Assembly (NCBI GenBank): GCA_937902985.1
Contig: CALFNG010000107.1
Coordinates: forward strand, 1-36,405
Source of the DNA: an uncultured Myxococcales bacterium
GTDB lineage: Bacteria > Myxococcota_A > Polyangia > Polyangiales > Polyangiaceae
DNA: 36,405 nucleotides
Reading direction: 5' to 3'
The notes under the pieces are model-generated. The model saw only the letters and a program-made list of their open reading frames with translations, searched no databases and was not told where the DNA came from. Made by a program: the position numbers and the translations under genes. Below, piece by piece: positions 1 to 8,954 of the stretch (position 1 is its first letter; every line of letters starts with the position of its first letter).

Positions 1-1
1 C

Positions 2-1597
2 GTGCAGGCGCAGGCGCAGGCGGCGCGCTCCTGGGGGGGCGAGGGGGGCGCGCCGCCGGCGAGCGAGCGGGTCGGAGACGACGGAGCGAGCCCCGCTCCT
101 CCCGAGCCGCCGCCGGCGACCATGGGGACCCCGGCGCCGGGTTCTACAGCCGCTCCGGGCGAGCCGCCCACGACCGTGGCAGCGAACCCCGGCGGCGGGG
201 TCGTTCGCGCGGCGGGGTCCGTCGGGCTGAAGTACACGCTCGAGGGCATCGAGGTCCGCGGCAACACGACCACGCTCGCGCGCGTCGTCTTGCGATACGT
301 CCCGTTCCGAGCCGGCGACGTCCTCGACGTCAACGATCCGGAGCTCGAGCTCACTCGCTTCCGCCTGCTCGGCACGGGCTTCTTTCGCGACGTGCAGCTC
401 TCGCTCCGGCGCGGCACCCAGCGGGGGTACATCGTCCTGGTCGTGGACGTGGCCGAGCGCAACACGCTCGTCGTCGACGATCTCTGGCTGGGGCTCTCTG
501 CCGATGCCGATGTCGGCGGCACCCAGCGGCCGCTGACGGCTTACGGCGGCGCCAAGATCACCGAGACCAACCTCGCCGGCAGCGGCATCGCGCTCGGCGG
601 CGCGTTCGCCGTGGCCGACAGGCAGCTCGGGCTCCGCGCGCGCCTTTCCGACCCGCAGTTCGCGCGTTCGAGCTGGACGGCCGAGACCGAGCTCCTCTAC
701 AACGCCGCGCGCGACTTCTTCGGCCTGGGCGACGTGCTTGTCGGCGATCCGACCCAGCCCGCGCAGGATTTCGCCATCCTCACGTACAAGCGCTTCGGCG
801 CGCGCATCGGGTTCGGCCACGATCTCGGCGTCTCGTCGCAGATCTTTTTCGACTACCGGCTCGAGAAGATCGACGCGACCGTGCCGCTCGCCGCCAGCGA
901 CCACCGCGGGCTCGACGTCGAACCAATAGACTTCATGCTCTCGCCCGGGTCGAGCGTCCTGTCGACGCTGCGGATCACCGTCGCCCACGACACGCGCGAC
1001 GAGCCTTTCTTGCCCACCCGCGGCCACGACCTCACCGCCAGCGCCGACGCCTCGCTGACGCCACTCGGGAGCGACTATCCTTACGCGAAGGTCGTCGTCC
1101 ACGGGAGCCAGTGGTTCGCGCTTCCCTGGGGTCACGTGCTCGCGGTCGACGCGTTCGTGGGAGGCATCTTCGGGAACGCGCCGCTATTCGAGCGGTTCTA
1201 CGTCGGAGATCTCACCGACCTCCTGCCCGATCGGGTCCTCGACCTCAACTTCGATCGCCGCCCGGCGCCGAACTACCTCAACACCGACATCGTCGAGATC
1301 CGGTACGGGAACTACGCGGCGAAGGTCGACGCAGAGTACCGCATCCCCGTATACCGCGGCATCCGCTCGATCTACGGCGTCGATCTCTTCGGGAGCTTCG
1401 GCGTCTTCGGGCTCGCCAGCCAGGAAGACTTCGTCGACCGGGCGCGGGGCTACCAGGGCTTCGGCACGCTGCCGATCGGCCTGACGTTCAACGCCGGCCT
1501 CCGGCTCGACACGCAAGCCGGTGGTTTCACGATCGGCATCGCGAACCTCATCGGCCTCATCCCCGTGCGCGGTGCGGACGGGGCGGCGCGGCCATGA
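2..1597 (+). CDS. Omp85/BamA-like outer-membrane beta-barrel protein, 5' partial
   Basis: The reading frame is open from the window edge, so the true start and signal peptide probably lie upstream; the GTG at base 2 is only the first possible start here. Residues 1-70 are a low-complexity Ala/Pro/Gly linker. Residues about 76-154 look like one POTRA domain: 'LEGIEVRGNT', the 'GDVLDV' turn, 'RLLGTGFFRDVQLSL' and 'VVDVAERN'. The rest has alternating hydrophobic/aromatic strands typical of a 16-strand Omp85 barrel, including 'DTRDEPFLPTRGHDL', which resembles the conserved 'D.RD....PTRG' motif of the surface-antigen domain. Omp85 proteins insert or secrete proteins at the outer membrane. With only one POTRA visible it may be a BamA paralogue or a TamA/secretion-type member rather than essential BamA. 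It overlaps the next gene by 4 bases (ATGA), which suggests translational coupling. Confidence 0.8.
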   Translation: MQAQAQAARSWGGEGGAPPASERVGDDGASPAPPEPPPATMGTPAPGSTAAPGEPPTTVAANPGGGVVRAAGSVGLKYTLEGIEVRGNTTTLARVVLRYVPFRAGDVLDVNDPELELTRFRLLGTGFFRDVQLSLRRGTQRGYIVLVVDVAERNTLVVDDLWLGLSADADVGGTQRPLTAYGGAKITETNLAGSGIALGGAFAVADRQLGLRARLSDPQFARSSWTAETELLYNAARDFFGLGDVLVGDPTQPAQDFAILTYKRFGARIGFGHDLGVSSQIFFDYRLEKIDATVPLAASDHRGLDVEPIDFMLSPGSSVLSTLRITVAHDTRDEPFLPTRGHDLTASADASLTPLGSDYPYAKVVVHGSQWFALPWGHVLAVDAFVGGIFGNAPLFERFYVGDLTDLLPDRVLDLNFDRRPAPNYLNTDIVEIRYGNYAAKVDAEYRIPVYRGIRSIYGVDLFGSFGVFGLASQEDFVDRARGYQGFGTLPIGLTFNAGLRLDTQAGGFTIGIANLIGLIPVRGADGAARP

Positions 1598-2316
1598 GTC
1601 GCGAGAGTCGCGCCCGTCGACCGTGCTCTCGCGCGTCTCTCGCGCGAGTGCGGGTCTCCTCGTTCGCGGCGCTGGTGGCCACGCTGTGCGCGCTCGCGCC
1701 GTTCGGCGCCTTCGCGCAGGGGCAGCCCCAGGCCGCGCAGATCGCGCATCCCGCGTCGCTCCCGCCGCGGCAAGCCAACTACGCGTGGGACTTCGATCTC
1801 CTCCGCGGCAGCTTCTCTTATCGCGACGTCCTCTCCGATCCGGAGCTCGTGAAGAAGCTATCGAGCGGCCTGCCGATGGTCATCGCGATGCGCGCCTACG
1901 TAGTTCGCGAGGGGCAGGACGCCCCCGTCGCGCTGGCGCCGCGCGTGTGCCGGGTCGTTTACGACCTCTGGGACGAGGTTTATCGCGTGCACGTCAGTGA
2001 ACCAGAGCGCGAGCGCGATCAGGCGGCCGTTCTCGACGGCGTCATTCGCATCTGCACGGAAGCGCGCGACCTGCCCGTCGTGCGCCGGAGTCTCCTCGAC
2101 GTCAAGCAGGCGTATTTCCTCGCGGTGGTCGTCGACGTGAACCCCGTGGTGCCCGAGATCGTCGACCAGATGCGGCGCTGGATGTCGCGACCGACGGGGA
2201 GCACCGGGATCGGACCGAGCGACGCGCTCTTCGGGAGCTTCGCCCAGCTCTTCGTTCGCCAGATTGCGACGAGCGACCGCACGCTCACCTTCCGGACGCA
2301 AGACGTCGTGCCCTGA
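1594..2316 (+). CDS. Secreted protein of unknown function, possibly DUF4390-like
   Basis: The ATG overlaps the stop of the Omp85 gene (ATGA), so the two are almost certainly co-translated. The 240-aa product starts with an Arg-rich stretch, then a hydrophobic core ('FAALVATLCALAPFGAFAQG') that reads as a signal peptide with cleavage near AFA-QG, giving a periplasmic protein. The mature part begins 'YAWDFDLLRGSFSYRDVL', then 'LSSGLPMVIAMRAYVVREG' and 'CRVVYDLWDEVYRVHV'. A 'subunit ending in a generic SGLP/V turn followed by a beta strand and W/D...YRV' pattern recalls DUF4390 proteins, but I place it there only tentatively. Context suggests a soluble partner of the outer-membrane protein. No catalytic motif is visible. 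Confidence 0.7.
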   Translation: MSRESRARRPCSRASLARVRVSSFAALVATLCALAPFGAFAQGQPQAAQIAHPASLPPRQANYAWDFDLLRGSFSYRDVLSDPELVKKLSSGLPMVIAMRAYVVREGQDAPVALAPRVCRVVYDLWDEVYRVHVSEPERERDQAAVLDGVIRICTEARDLPVVRRSLLDVKQAYFLAVVVDVNPVVPEIVDQMRRWMSRPTGSTGIGPSDALFGSFAQLFVRQIATSDRTLTFRTQDVVP

Positions 2317-2353
2317 GGCCCGCGAGGCCCTCGAGTGGTGGGCGGGAGACGGT

Positions 2354-2380
2354 TTGCGGCGTTCGCCGCGCACGGGGGGT
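2354..2380 (+). terminator. Weak hairpin after the Omp85 pair
   Basis: Between the two genes there is a perfect short inverted repeat, GCGGC-GTTC-GCCGC (2356-2369), followed by a G-run and TTTG. The stem is only 5 bp (6 with a 2-base loop) and there is no real T-tract, so it is at best a weak terminator. Confidence 0.2.
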
Positions 2381-2422
2381 TTGACTACCCGGCGGGCGGG
2401 CGCCTACCAATCATAAAGGTCC

Positions 2423-4906
2423 ATGCAGCGTCATGATCAGATCGACGCGGCGCGCGCGAAGCACTTCGCCTGGCGTTTTCTGCGCCCGGGCGACAATCAT
2501 GCCATCGCCGTGCTGCTTCGCGCTGCCGAGGCCGGCGAAGAAGGGACGTTGCATGCTGCCCCCGAGCTCCCGGCGCCTCTCTCGGAGGGGCAGCTAGAGC
2601 GGTCGCGAGAGAAGGCACGCCTCGGGTGCCGCGCGCTGGCCGTCGCCGTCAACGAGATGTGGGCGTCGTGGGCCGTCGACGACGACGAAGCCTCGGTGCG
2701 TCCCGTCAAGCGCCTGCTCGCCCGCGCCGATCGTCTCGGCATCGCGCTCGTGGGCATGGAAGCGCATCCCACCGAGGCGGTCCGCCTCCTCCGGCTCTTC
2801 GTGCGTCACGCCGGGCGCATGACCCGCCGCCAGCGCGAGCGCGCGGCCTGGGTCGCGGCCGCGGTGCCTCTCGACCACCCGGAGACCGCCGATCTGCTCG
2901 TCGAGATCGCGCGCGCCGGCGATCGCTCGACGGCCGAGGTCCTGCTCGAAGACGACGAGTGGAGCCCCGAGGTGGGCGACGTCGACGCGCTCGTCGCCCG
3001 TCTGGCCGACGTCGTCGACGAGGGGCCGACCGATCTGGCGCGCGCCGTGGCCGTCGATCTCCTGGCCCGGCTCGAGCGGCGCGGCGCGGTCGTGCTGGCG
3101 CTTCGGCGCGCGCTGCGGCAGCCGTGCTTCGCCGTCCGGGCCCACGCGCTCTATGCGCTGGCGATACCCGCGAGCACGGTGCCCTGCGGCGTCACCGACT
3201 ACGACCTCGTGCTCGTCTTGCGCGATCTCGTCGCCAACGCGCCGCCCGACGCGCTTCACGGCGACGAAGGCCAAGAAGAAGACGAGCGAATGATGGCGGA
3301 CGCCGTGATCGCCTCGCTCGCCCACGTACAGCCGGCCGAAGCCGAAGAGGCGCTGCTCGATCTCATCGACGCCGAGCACGACGCCATCTGGCTCGATGCG
3401 GGCTGGGCGACCGAGGCGCTCGCGGCGGCGTTCCCCGAGACGGCCGCTGCGATGGTGGACCACTGGCTCAAGTGTGCACGGTCGCACGAGCGCGTTCGTG
3501 CTCTCGCCGCGCTCGAGCGGCTGCCCCTCGACCTGGCCGAGCCGCGGCTGCGGCTCGCGGCCGCGGATCCGGCGCTCGCCGTGCGCGAGGGCGCGCGGCG
3601 CCAGTGGCTCCAACGCTTCGGCCAGGCCTGCCCGGTCGGCCCAGGCGACGTGGTGGGCGCGCAGTGCCTCACGGAACCGCCGAGCGAGCGCTTCGTCTCG
3701 CGACTCGCCGTCATGCAAGGCCGGGTCAAAGAGGCCCGCAAGGCGATGGCGCGAGCGCTCCTCGGCGAGGCGCCGGATCCGGAGGCCCTGGTGCTGCTGC
3801 TGCAGCTCGTCGGCGACGACGCCGAGTCGGGCGAACCGAAGCTCTCGTCGCGCGACGAGGCGCTGGGGCAGACGGTCGTCGAACGCTTCGGAGCGATCGG
3901 CGTCCGGGCGCTGTGCCTCGTCGCCGACCGATTCCCCGAGCCCGAGAGCTTCGGTTGGATGCGCAGGCTCGGCGATCTGCTCGAGCGGGGCGTGATCGCG
4001 CGAGAGCACGCCGCGCCCGTTCGGGAGCTCGCGACGCGCCAGGTCCGCTCCGAGGACGCGGGTCGCGTCGACGACGCGCTGCGCGTCCTGGCTATCGTGG
4101 GCGCGCCACTCGACCTCATCGAGCGCGTGCTCACCCTGGCCCTCGACGACGACCTCGGCGCATCCGAAGCGCGGAGCCTCGTCGTCACGTGGTCCGACCG
4201 CGCCATCGACGCGCGGCTCGCGTCGGAGATGGCCCTGGGGCTTGCCGGCCGCGAATGGACTCGCCTGCGCCACGCAGCCTGGATGGGGCTCGAGCGAGCG
4301 TCGCCCGCCGCGCGCGTCATCGCCCAGCGCGTGCTCGAAGTCGCCGAGCGCGATCCCGACGCGATCGACGCCGCCGTCGAGTGCGCGCGCCGGTTGCGCG
4401 AAGCGGGCGCACTCGACCGCTCCTGGGCTCTGGCAGCCCTCGCCCGTCCTGCGTCGCCGATCTTCGCGGTCGCCGCGCGGGCGTGGCGGCGTGACGACGG
4501 CATCCGTCCGGCGCTCGAGGCCGCGCTCGGGTCCACGGCGCGGGGCGGTGCTTCGGCCGTGCAGGCCGCCATCGCCTTGCTCCAGGGCGATCCCGTCCTG
4601 AGTCCGCGGGACCGCCGCCTGGCCGCGGTCCTCGAGTCGGCGGGCGCGTCTCAGCGCGCGGAGCTCGTTCACGTCATGTGCGTCCAGGGCGCGCCGCTCG
4701 GCCTGGTCGCGACCCACCTCGAAGAGCTCCTCGTTTCGCCGGATCCCAACGTGAGCGGCGCGCTCATCGGAATATCGGCGTGGCTTCGCTCGTCGAAGGG
4801 CCGTGCCCTCCTGCGGTCGGTTCTCCCACGCGTCGTCGATGTCGAGCTCCGCACGGACATCGAAGACGGGCTGGCAACGAATGACTCTTACCGGGCCTTG
4901 CGCTAG
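2423..4906 (+). CDS. Large helical-repeat (HEAT/ARM-like) protein of unknown function
   Basis: The ATG has an AAAGG element a few bases upstream (around 2415). The 827-aa product has no signal peptide and no membrane segment, so it is probably cytoplasmic. It is Ala/Leu/Arg/Glu-rich and built almost entirely of short amphipathic helix pairs such as 'AVAVDLLARLERRGAVVLAL', 'AVRAHALYALAIPAS', 'RSHERVRALAALERLPLDL' and 'PALAVREGARRQWLQRFG', which look like degenerate HEAT or ARM repeats. This implies an alpha-solenoid scaffold for protein-protein contacts. No enzymatic motif is recognisable. The gene ends about 10 bases before the next ORF, so the two may be co-transcribed. The long open frames on the opposite strand are composition shadows of this gene. 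Confidence 0.75.
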   Translation: MQRHDQIDAARAKHFAWRFLRPGDNHAIAVLLRAAEAGEEGTLHAAPELPAPLSEGQLERSREKARLGCRALAVAVNEMWASWAVDDDEASVRPVKRLLARADRLGIALVGMEAHPTEAVRLLRLFVRHAGRMTRRQRERAAWVAAAVPLDHPETADLLVEIARAGDRSTAEVLLEDDEWSPEVGDVDALVARLADVVDEGPTDLARAVAVDLLARLERRGAVVLALRRALRQPCFAVRAHALYALAIPASTVPCGVTDYDLVLVLRDLVANAPPDALHGDEGQEEDERMMADAVIASLAHVQPAEAEEALLDLIDAEHDAIWLDAGWATEALAAAFPETAAAMVDHWLKCARSHERVRALAALERLPLDLAEPRLRLAAADPALAVREGARRQWLQRFGQACPVGPGDVVGAQCLTEPPSERFVSRLAVMQGRVKEARKAMARALLGEAPDPEALVLLLQLVGDDAESGEPKLSSRDEALGQTVVERFGAIGVRALCLVADRFPEPESFGWMRRLGDLLERGVIAREHAAPVRELATRQVRSEDAGRVDDALRVLAIVGAPLDLIERVLTLALDDDLGASEARSLVVTWSDRAIDARLASEMALGLAGREWTRLRHAAWMGLERASPAARVIAQRVLEVAERDPDAIDAAVECARRLREAGALDRSWALAALARPASPIFAVAARAWRRDDGIRPALEAALGSTARGGASAVQAAIALLQGDPVLSPRDRRLAAVLESAGASQRAELVHVMCVQGAPLGLVATHLEELLVSPDPNVSGALIGISAWLRSSKGRALLRSVLPRVVDVELRTDIEDGLATNDSYRALR

Positions 4907-4916
4907 AAAGCGCCGC

Positions 4917-5843
4917 ATGCGCGACATGGGGAATCTCCGGGCCGCTCCTTGCGCCGCGTTCGGCCTGGCCCTCCTGGCTTCAGGCGCTGGGTGCGCGCGC
5001 CGCGAGCCGTCTAGCGCGGCCCTGTCGGCGTCTGCAACCGTCGCATCCTCGGCGCCCGAGCCGGCGGCTTCGGCTCCGGTCGTCTCGCCGATTCCGCAGG
5101 AACTTGTCGACAGGACCCTCAATCCGAACCACCTGCCGGTCTACGACGGGCCGACCGGCAGCGTCGAAGGGACGATCCTAGTCACCGGCCCGGCTTCGCC
5201 CGACAACCATGTCGAAGCGCACTCGTGCCCCGCGGCTATCGACATCTACGGCAAGCTCTTTCGAGAGGGGACGCCAGGGACGCCGGGGGGGCCGCGGCCT
5301 CTGGCCGACGCCATCGTGATCGCGGTCGGGTACGGCGGCTACTATCTCGCCGAGAAGAACCCGGTCAAGAGCATCAACATCAGCGTGAACTGCGGCTATC
5401 CCGAGCGGTCGATCGCCATGACCTACGGGCAGCGCATCGAGGTGGCGAACGCTTCGAAGTACCCTTTCGCGCCGATGATCGACACCGACCCTTCTCCTGC
5501 CGTGATGATGGCCGCGCCCCTGGGAGCGGGAGATCCGATCCGCCTCTACCCGCGCCGCCCGGGCCATTCGGTCATGGGCGATCTCATGCAACCCTACGTG
5601 CGCGAGGACCTGTACGTGCTGCGCCACCCCCTCCACGCCGTGAGCGGTCTCGACGGGCACTATCGCATCGACGGCGTCCCGGTGGGCAAGATGTCGGTCG
5701 CGGCGCAACACCCGACGGTCAACAGCCAGGCGCAGGCCCAGGTGAGCATCGAGGCCGGCGTGGTGCAAAGGGTCGATCTGACGCTCGAGTATTCGCCCAA
5801 GGCGCCCCAGCCGACCGACAAGCACGACCTGATCCTGCGCTGA
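4917..5843 (+). CDS. Lipoprotein with cupredoxin-like / carboxypeptidase-regulatory-like domain
   Basis: The chosen ATG (a second one lies at 4926) gives 308 aa with a lipoprotein signal: hydrophobic 'AAFGLALLASGAGC' with the lipid-carrying Cys at about residue 26, then an Ala/Ser/Pro linker to about residue 60. The mature domain carries 'GSVEGTILVTG', 'CGYPERSIAMTYGQRIEVAN' and a C-terminal part with 'LRHPLHAVSGLDGHYRIDG' and 'VPVGKMSVAAQHP'. That resembles periplasmic proteins in which a plastocyanin-like fold is followed by a 'dG.f.i.gvP.G' carboxypeptidase-regulatory segment. The usual copper-site motifs (H-N-V, and C-D-V-H-P-W-M near the end) are missing; the corresponding place reads 'GDLMQPYV'. 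It may therefore bind no copper. Exact function is unknown. Confidence 0.7.
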   Translation: MRDMGNLRAAPCAAFGLALLASGAGCARREPSSAALSASATVASSAPEPAASAPVVSPIPQELVDRTLNPNHLPVYDGPTGSVEGTILVTGPASPDNHVEAHSCPAAIDIYGKLFREGTPGTPGGPRPLADAIVIAVGYGGYYLAEKNPVKSINISVNCGYPERSIAMTYGQRIEVANASKYPFAPMIDTDPSPAVMMAAPLGAGDPIRLYPRRPGHSVMGDLMQPYVREDLYVLRHPLHAVSGLDGHYRIDGVPVGKMSVAAQHPTVNSQAQAQVSIEAGVVQRVDLTLEYSPKAPQPTDKHDLILR

Positions 5844-5926
5844 GCGCCGTCGACCGCACGAGGCGCGCCCGGTCGAGGTCCGGTCGGTGAGCCAGCGGCG
5901 GACGTCGACCCGGCGAGGTATGTTCG

Positions 5927-8161
5927 GTGGCGCGGATGCTCCCCGATTCCGTGGTCCAGAAGCTCGACGCGCTGCCGGCGCAGCCCGGCGTCTACCTGTT
6001 CAAGGACAAGAAGGCGGTCGTCGTTTACGTCGGCAAGGCGAAGAGCCTGCGCGCGCGCGTGCGGAGCTATTTCCAGGATGCCCTCGGCGACGAGCGCGCG
6101 TTCATCCCCGTCTTGCAGCGGACCATCGGTGACCTCGAGACGATCGTCACGGCCAACGAGAAAGAGGCGACGATCCTCGAGAACAATCTCATCAAGGAGT
6201 ACCGGCCCCGCTACAACGTCAAGCTCCGCGACGACAAGGACTTCATCACGCTGCGGCTCGCTGGCTCGGTGCGCCAGCCGCGGCCGGGCGGGGCCACGGC
6301 GCTCCCCGCGCTCCCCGAGGGGAACGGGGCGACGGCGATTCTGGCCGAGACCGTCGAACGGCCCTTCGGCGAGCCGACCGCGCCTGCCGAGGGGACCGAG
6401 GCGCTCGGGTCGGCCGGGCAAGTCGGGGCCGTCGCGCCCAGCGAGCGAATCGCGACGCGAGCGGCCGACTGGCCCCGCCTCGAGGTCGTGCGCAGGCCCA
6501 CGCCCGACGGCGCTCGATACTTCGGCCCTTACCACTCAGCGACGGCGGCGCGGCGGACGCTGCACCTCGTGAACAAGTATTTCCAGCTCCGCACGTGCAG
6601 CGACGTCGAGTTCGCGAGCCGGCGGAGGCCGTGCTTGCAGCACCAGATCAAGCGCTGTCCGGCGCCCTGCGTGCTCGCCGTCGATCGGGGCTGGTATCGC
6701 GAGCAGGTCGACGCCGTCGGCAAGTTCCTCGAGGGCCGCCACGACGAGCTCTCGAGCGAGCTCGTCGAAAAGATGCGCCAGGCCGCGCGCGACATGCGGT
6801 TCGAGCTCGCCGCCGTTTACCGTGACCAGCTGCGCGCGATCGAGAAGGTGCGCGAAGAGCAGCGCGTGGTCACCATCGACGACGTGGACCGCGACGTCCT
6901 CGGGTTTTACCGGGAAGGCGAGCTGGTCGAGATCGCGCTGCTGTACGTGCGAGCCGGCAAGCTGGCAGACGTCGTGACCTACTCGATCAAGCAGGCGGAG
7001 ATCCCCGACGAAGAGATCGTCGCGGCCTTCTTGGCGCAGCACTACGGCTCGTCGCTCACGTCGTCGCTCGCCCGGCCCGGGCACGACGGCGACGACGAGG
7101 CGGTCACGACGCTCGTGCCCGACGAGATAATCTTGCCGCGCGAGCCCGAAGGCGTCGACGGCATCTCCGAGTGGCTGTCGGACCGCGCCCGGCACAAGGT
7201 CGTCCTGCTCTTTCCGAAGCGCGGTCACCGCGTCGAGCTCCTCGCGATGGCGAACGACAACGCGCGGCACTCGTTCGCCGAGAAGCAGCGCCGCGCCGAC
7301 GACGTGCAGGAGCGACTGCGCGATCTTCAGGAGCGCCTGAGGCTGCCGGTCGTGCCCAGGCGCATCGAGTGTTGCGACATTTCCCACCTCGGCGGCGGGG
7401 ATACGGTGGGCGCCGTGGTCGCGATGCTCGAGGGCGAGCTCGACAAGAAGCGCTACCGCACCTTCAACGTCCGCGGTGACGCCGTGCGCGATCAGGCCGG
7501 ACAGATCAACGACGACTACGGTGCCATGTACGAGGTGCTCGCCCGCCGCTTCCGGCGGGCGCTCGCGGCGCCGCCCGAGACCGCAGCCGTGGACGCGGGG
7601 TTGGCGCCCGCGTCTGCCGGCGAAGGCGACGAGAGCCAGGCGCGCGACAACGACTGGGACCTGCCCGACCTCTTCGTCGTCGACGGCGGGCGAGGCCAGC
7701 TCGCGGTGGCGATCGCGGCGGCCCACGATCTCGGGCTTCACGATCTCTGCATCGTCGGCCTGGCCAAGGAGCGAGATATGCCCGGCCTAGAAGCGCCGGC
7801 CTCGGCCGGATCGGGGGGTCCGAAGGAGAAGCTATCCGACCGCGTGTATCTGCCGGGTCAGAAGAACCCGATCCCGCTCAAGAGCAACACCACGTCGCTC
7901 TTCCTCCTGGCGCGCCTCCGTGACGAGGCCCATCGCTTCTCGAACCGGGCGCGCATGCGGCTCGGCAAGAAGCGACGTTTCGGCTCGCCGCTCGACGAGG
8001 TGAAGGGCCTCGGGCCGAAGGCGAAGAAGGCTCTCCTCACGCACGTCGGCAACCTGGCCGCGATCCAGGCGGCCGACGACGCGACGCTGCTGGCGGTCCC
8101 TGGGGTCAAGGCTCGCCACGTCCGGGCGCTTCGGGCGGCGTTCCCCGGCGCAACTCCCTGA
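5927..8161 (+). CDS. uvrC: UvrABC excinuclease subunit C, with insertions
   Basis: UvrC makes both incisions in nucleotide-excision repair. From GTG 5927 (alternative ATG at 5936) the product is 744 aa, longer than the usual ~600. Order of domains: GIY-YIG nuclease at 20-100 ('PGVYLFKDKKAVVVYVGKAK'); four Cys at 224, 236, 244 and 248, with spacing C-x11-C-x7-C-x3-C as in the Fe-S site of E. coli UvrC; UVR (UvrB-contact) motif at about 273-308; RNase H-like nuclease with the apparent Asp-Asp-His triad D484, D586 and H669; C-terminal helix-hairpin-helix pair from about 690. Extra material: a low-complexity stretch at 113-180 inside the N-terminal region and a smaller one at 546-578. Both keep the frame and start and end between conserved strands, so they look like real insertions. 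All catalytic residues are present. Confidence 0.97.
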   Translation: MARMLPDSVVQKLDALPAQPGVYLFKDKKAVVVYVGKAKSLRARVRSYFQDALGDERAFIPVLQRTIGDLETIVTANEKEATILENNLIKEYRPRYNVKLRDDKDFITLRLAGSVRQPRPGGATALPALPEGNGATAILAETVERPFGEPTAPAEGTEALGSAGQVGAVAPSERIATRAADWPRLEVVRRPTPDGARYFGPYHSATAARRTLHLVNKYFQLRTCSDVEFASRRRPCLQHQIKRCPAPCVLAVDRGWYREQVDAVGKFLEGRHDELSSELVEKMRQAARDMRFELAAVYRDQLRAIEKVREEQRVVTIDDVDRDVLGFYREGELVEIALLYVRAGKLADVVTYSIKQAEIPDEEIVAAFLAQHYGSSLTSSLARPGHDGDDEAVTTLVPDEIILPREPEGVDGISEWLSDRARHKVVLLFPKRGHRVELLAMANDNARHSFAEKQRRADDVQERLRDLQERLRLPVVPRRIECCDISHLGGGDTVGAVVAMLEGELDKKRYRTFNVRGDAVRDQAGQINDDYGAMYEVLARRFRRALAAPPETAAVDAGLAPASAGEGDESQARDNDWDLPDLFVVDGGRGQLAVAIAAAHDLGLHDLCIVGLAKERDMPGLEAPASAGSGGPKEKLSDRVYLPGQKNPIPLKSNTTSLFLLARLRDEAHRFSNRARMRLGKKRRFGSPLDEVKGLGPKAKKALLTHVGNLAAIQAADDATLLAVPGVKARHVRALRAAFPGATP

Positions 8162-8226
8162 GTCGTCCGAAACGGCCGCATTCTACGAGCGACCCGCGAT
8201 CTGCGGTATAGAGGGGGCCGGACCCC

Positions 8227-8919
8227 ATGCTGACGGTGAAACGGACGGTGCTCGTCGTCGATGACGAGCCGCATCTCGTGCTCGGTCTGCGCGACGCGCT
8301 GGAGTTCGAAGGGTTCCGCGTGATCGCCGCCGGCGACGGCCGGGGGGGAATCGCGCTCGCTCGAAGCGAAGCGCCCGACGCCATCATCCTCGACCTGATG
8401 CTCCCCGACATGAACGGCTACGCCGTTTGCGAGCAGCTCCGCAGGATCAACGCGCAGGTCCCGATCGTGATGCTGACCGCGCGCTCGCAGGAGACCGACA
8501 AGGTCCGCGGCCTCGACGCGGGTGCCGACGACTACGTGACCAAGCCGTTCGGCGTGAACGAGCTCATCGCCCGCATGAGGGCCATCCTGCGCCGCGCCTC
8601 GCGGGGCGTCGCGACCGCTCACGAGACGCTCACGATCGGCGACGCGTCGGTGAACTTGACGTCGCAGATCGTCCGGGTCGCGGGGCGCGACCACAGTCTC
8701 TCGTTCTACGAAGTGGAGCTCTTGCGGATGCTCGCCGAGCGCGGCGGTCAGCCGGTCTCGCGTGACGAGATCCTCTCGAAGATCTGGGGGCTCGAGGCGT
8801 CGTCGACCAACCGTACGGTCGACAACTTCATCGTGAAGCTGCGGAAGAAGATCGAGAAGAGCCCGGATCGCCCGCAGCACATCCTGACCGTGTACGGCTA
8901 CGGCTACCGTCTGGCGTAG
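8227..8919 (+). CDS. OmpR/PhoB-family response regulator (orphan)
   Basis: The 230-aa product has an N-terminal receiver domain: acidic pair D12-D13, phosphoacceptor D56 in 'IILDLMLPDMNG', Thr in 'VMLTARS' and Lys in 'VTKPFG'. The C-terminal domain (about 130-229) is a winged helix with 'LSFYEVELLRMLAERGGQ', 'SRDEILSKIWG', 'NRTVDNFIVKLRKKIE' and the terminal 'VYGYGYRL', all typical of OmpR/PhoB DNA-binding domains. It should activate or repress transcription after phosphorylation. A purine-rich AGAGGGGG lies about 12 bases upstream of the ATG. No histidine kinase gene is adjacent; the gene is flanked by uvrC and a convergent lipoprotein gene, so its partner kinase and target genes cannot be read from the context. 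Confidence 0.95.
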   Translation: MLTVKRTVLVVDDEPHLVLGLRDALEFEGFRVIAAGDGRGGIALARSEAPDAIILDLMLPDMNGYAVCEQLRRINAQVPIVMLTARSQETDKVRGLDAGADDYVTKPFGVNELIARMRAILRRASRGVATAHETLTIGDASVNLTSQIVRVAGRDHSLSFYEVELLRMLAERGGQPVSRDEILSKIWGLEASSTNRTVDNFIVKLRKKIEKSPDRPQHILTVYGYGYRLA

Positions 8920-8954
8920 TCGACTGGGCGTGCTCCACCCGCCCGAGAGCGGCT

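Noticed and set aside
2594-5122. 842-codon open frame on the minus strand
   Set aside because: It lies opposite the helical-repeat gene, is rich in Arg/His/Gly without any domain, and follows the codon-position GC bias of the + gene. It is a composition shadow.
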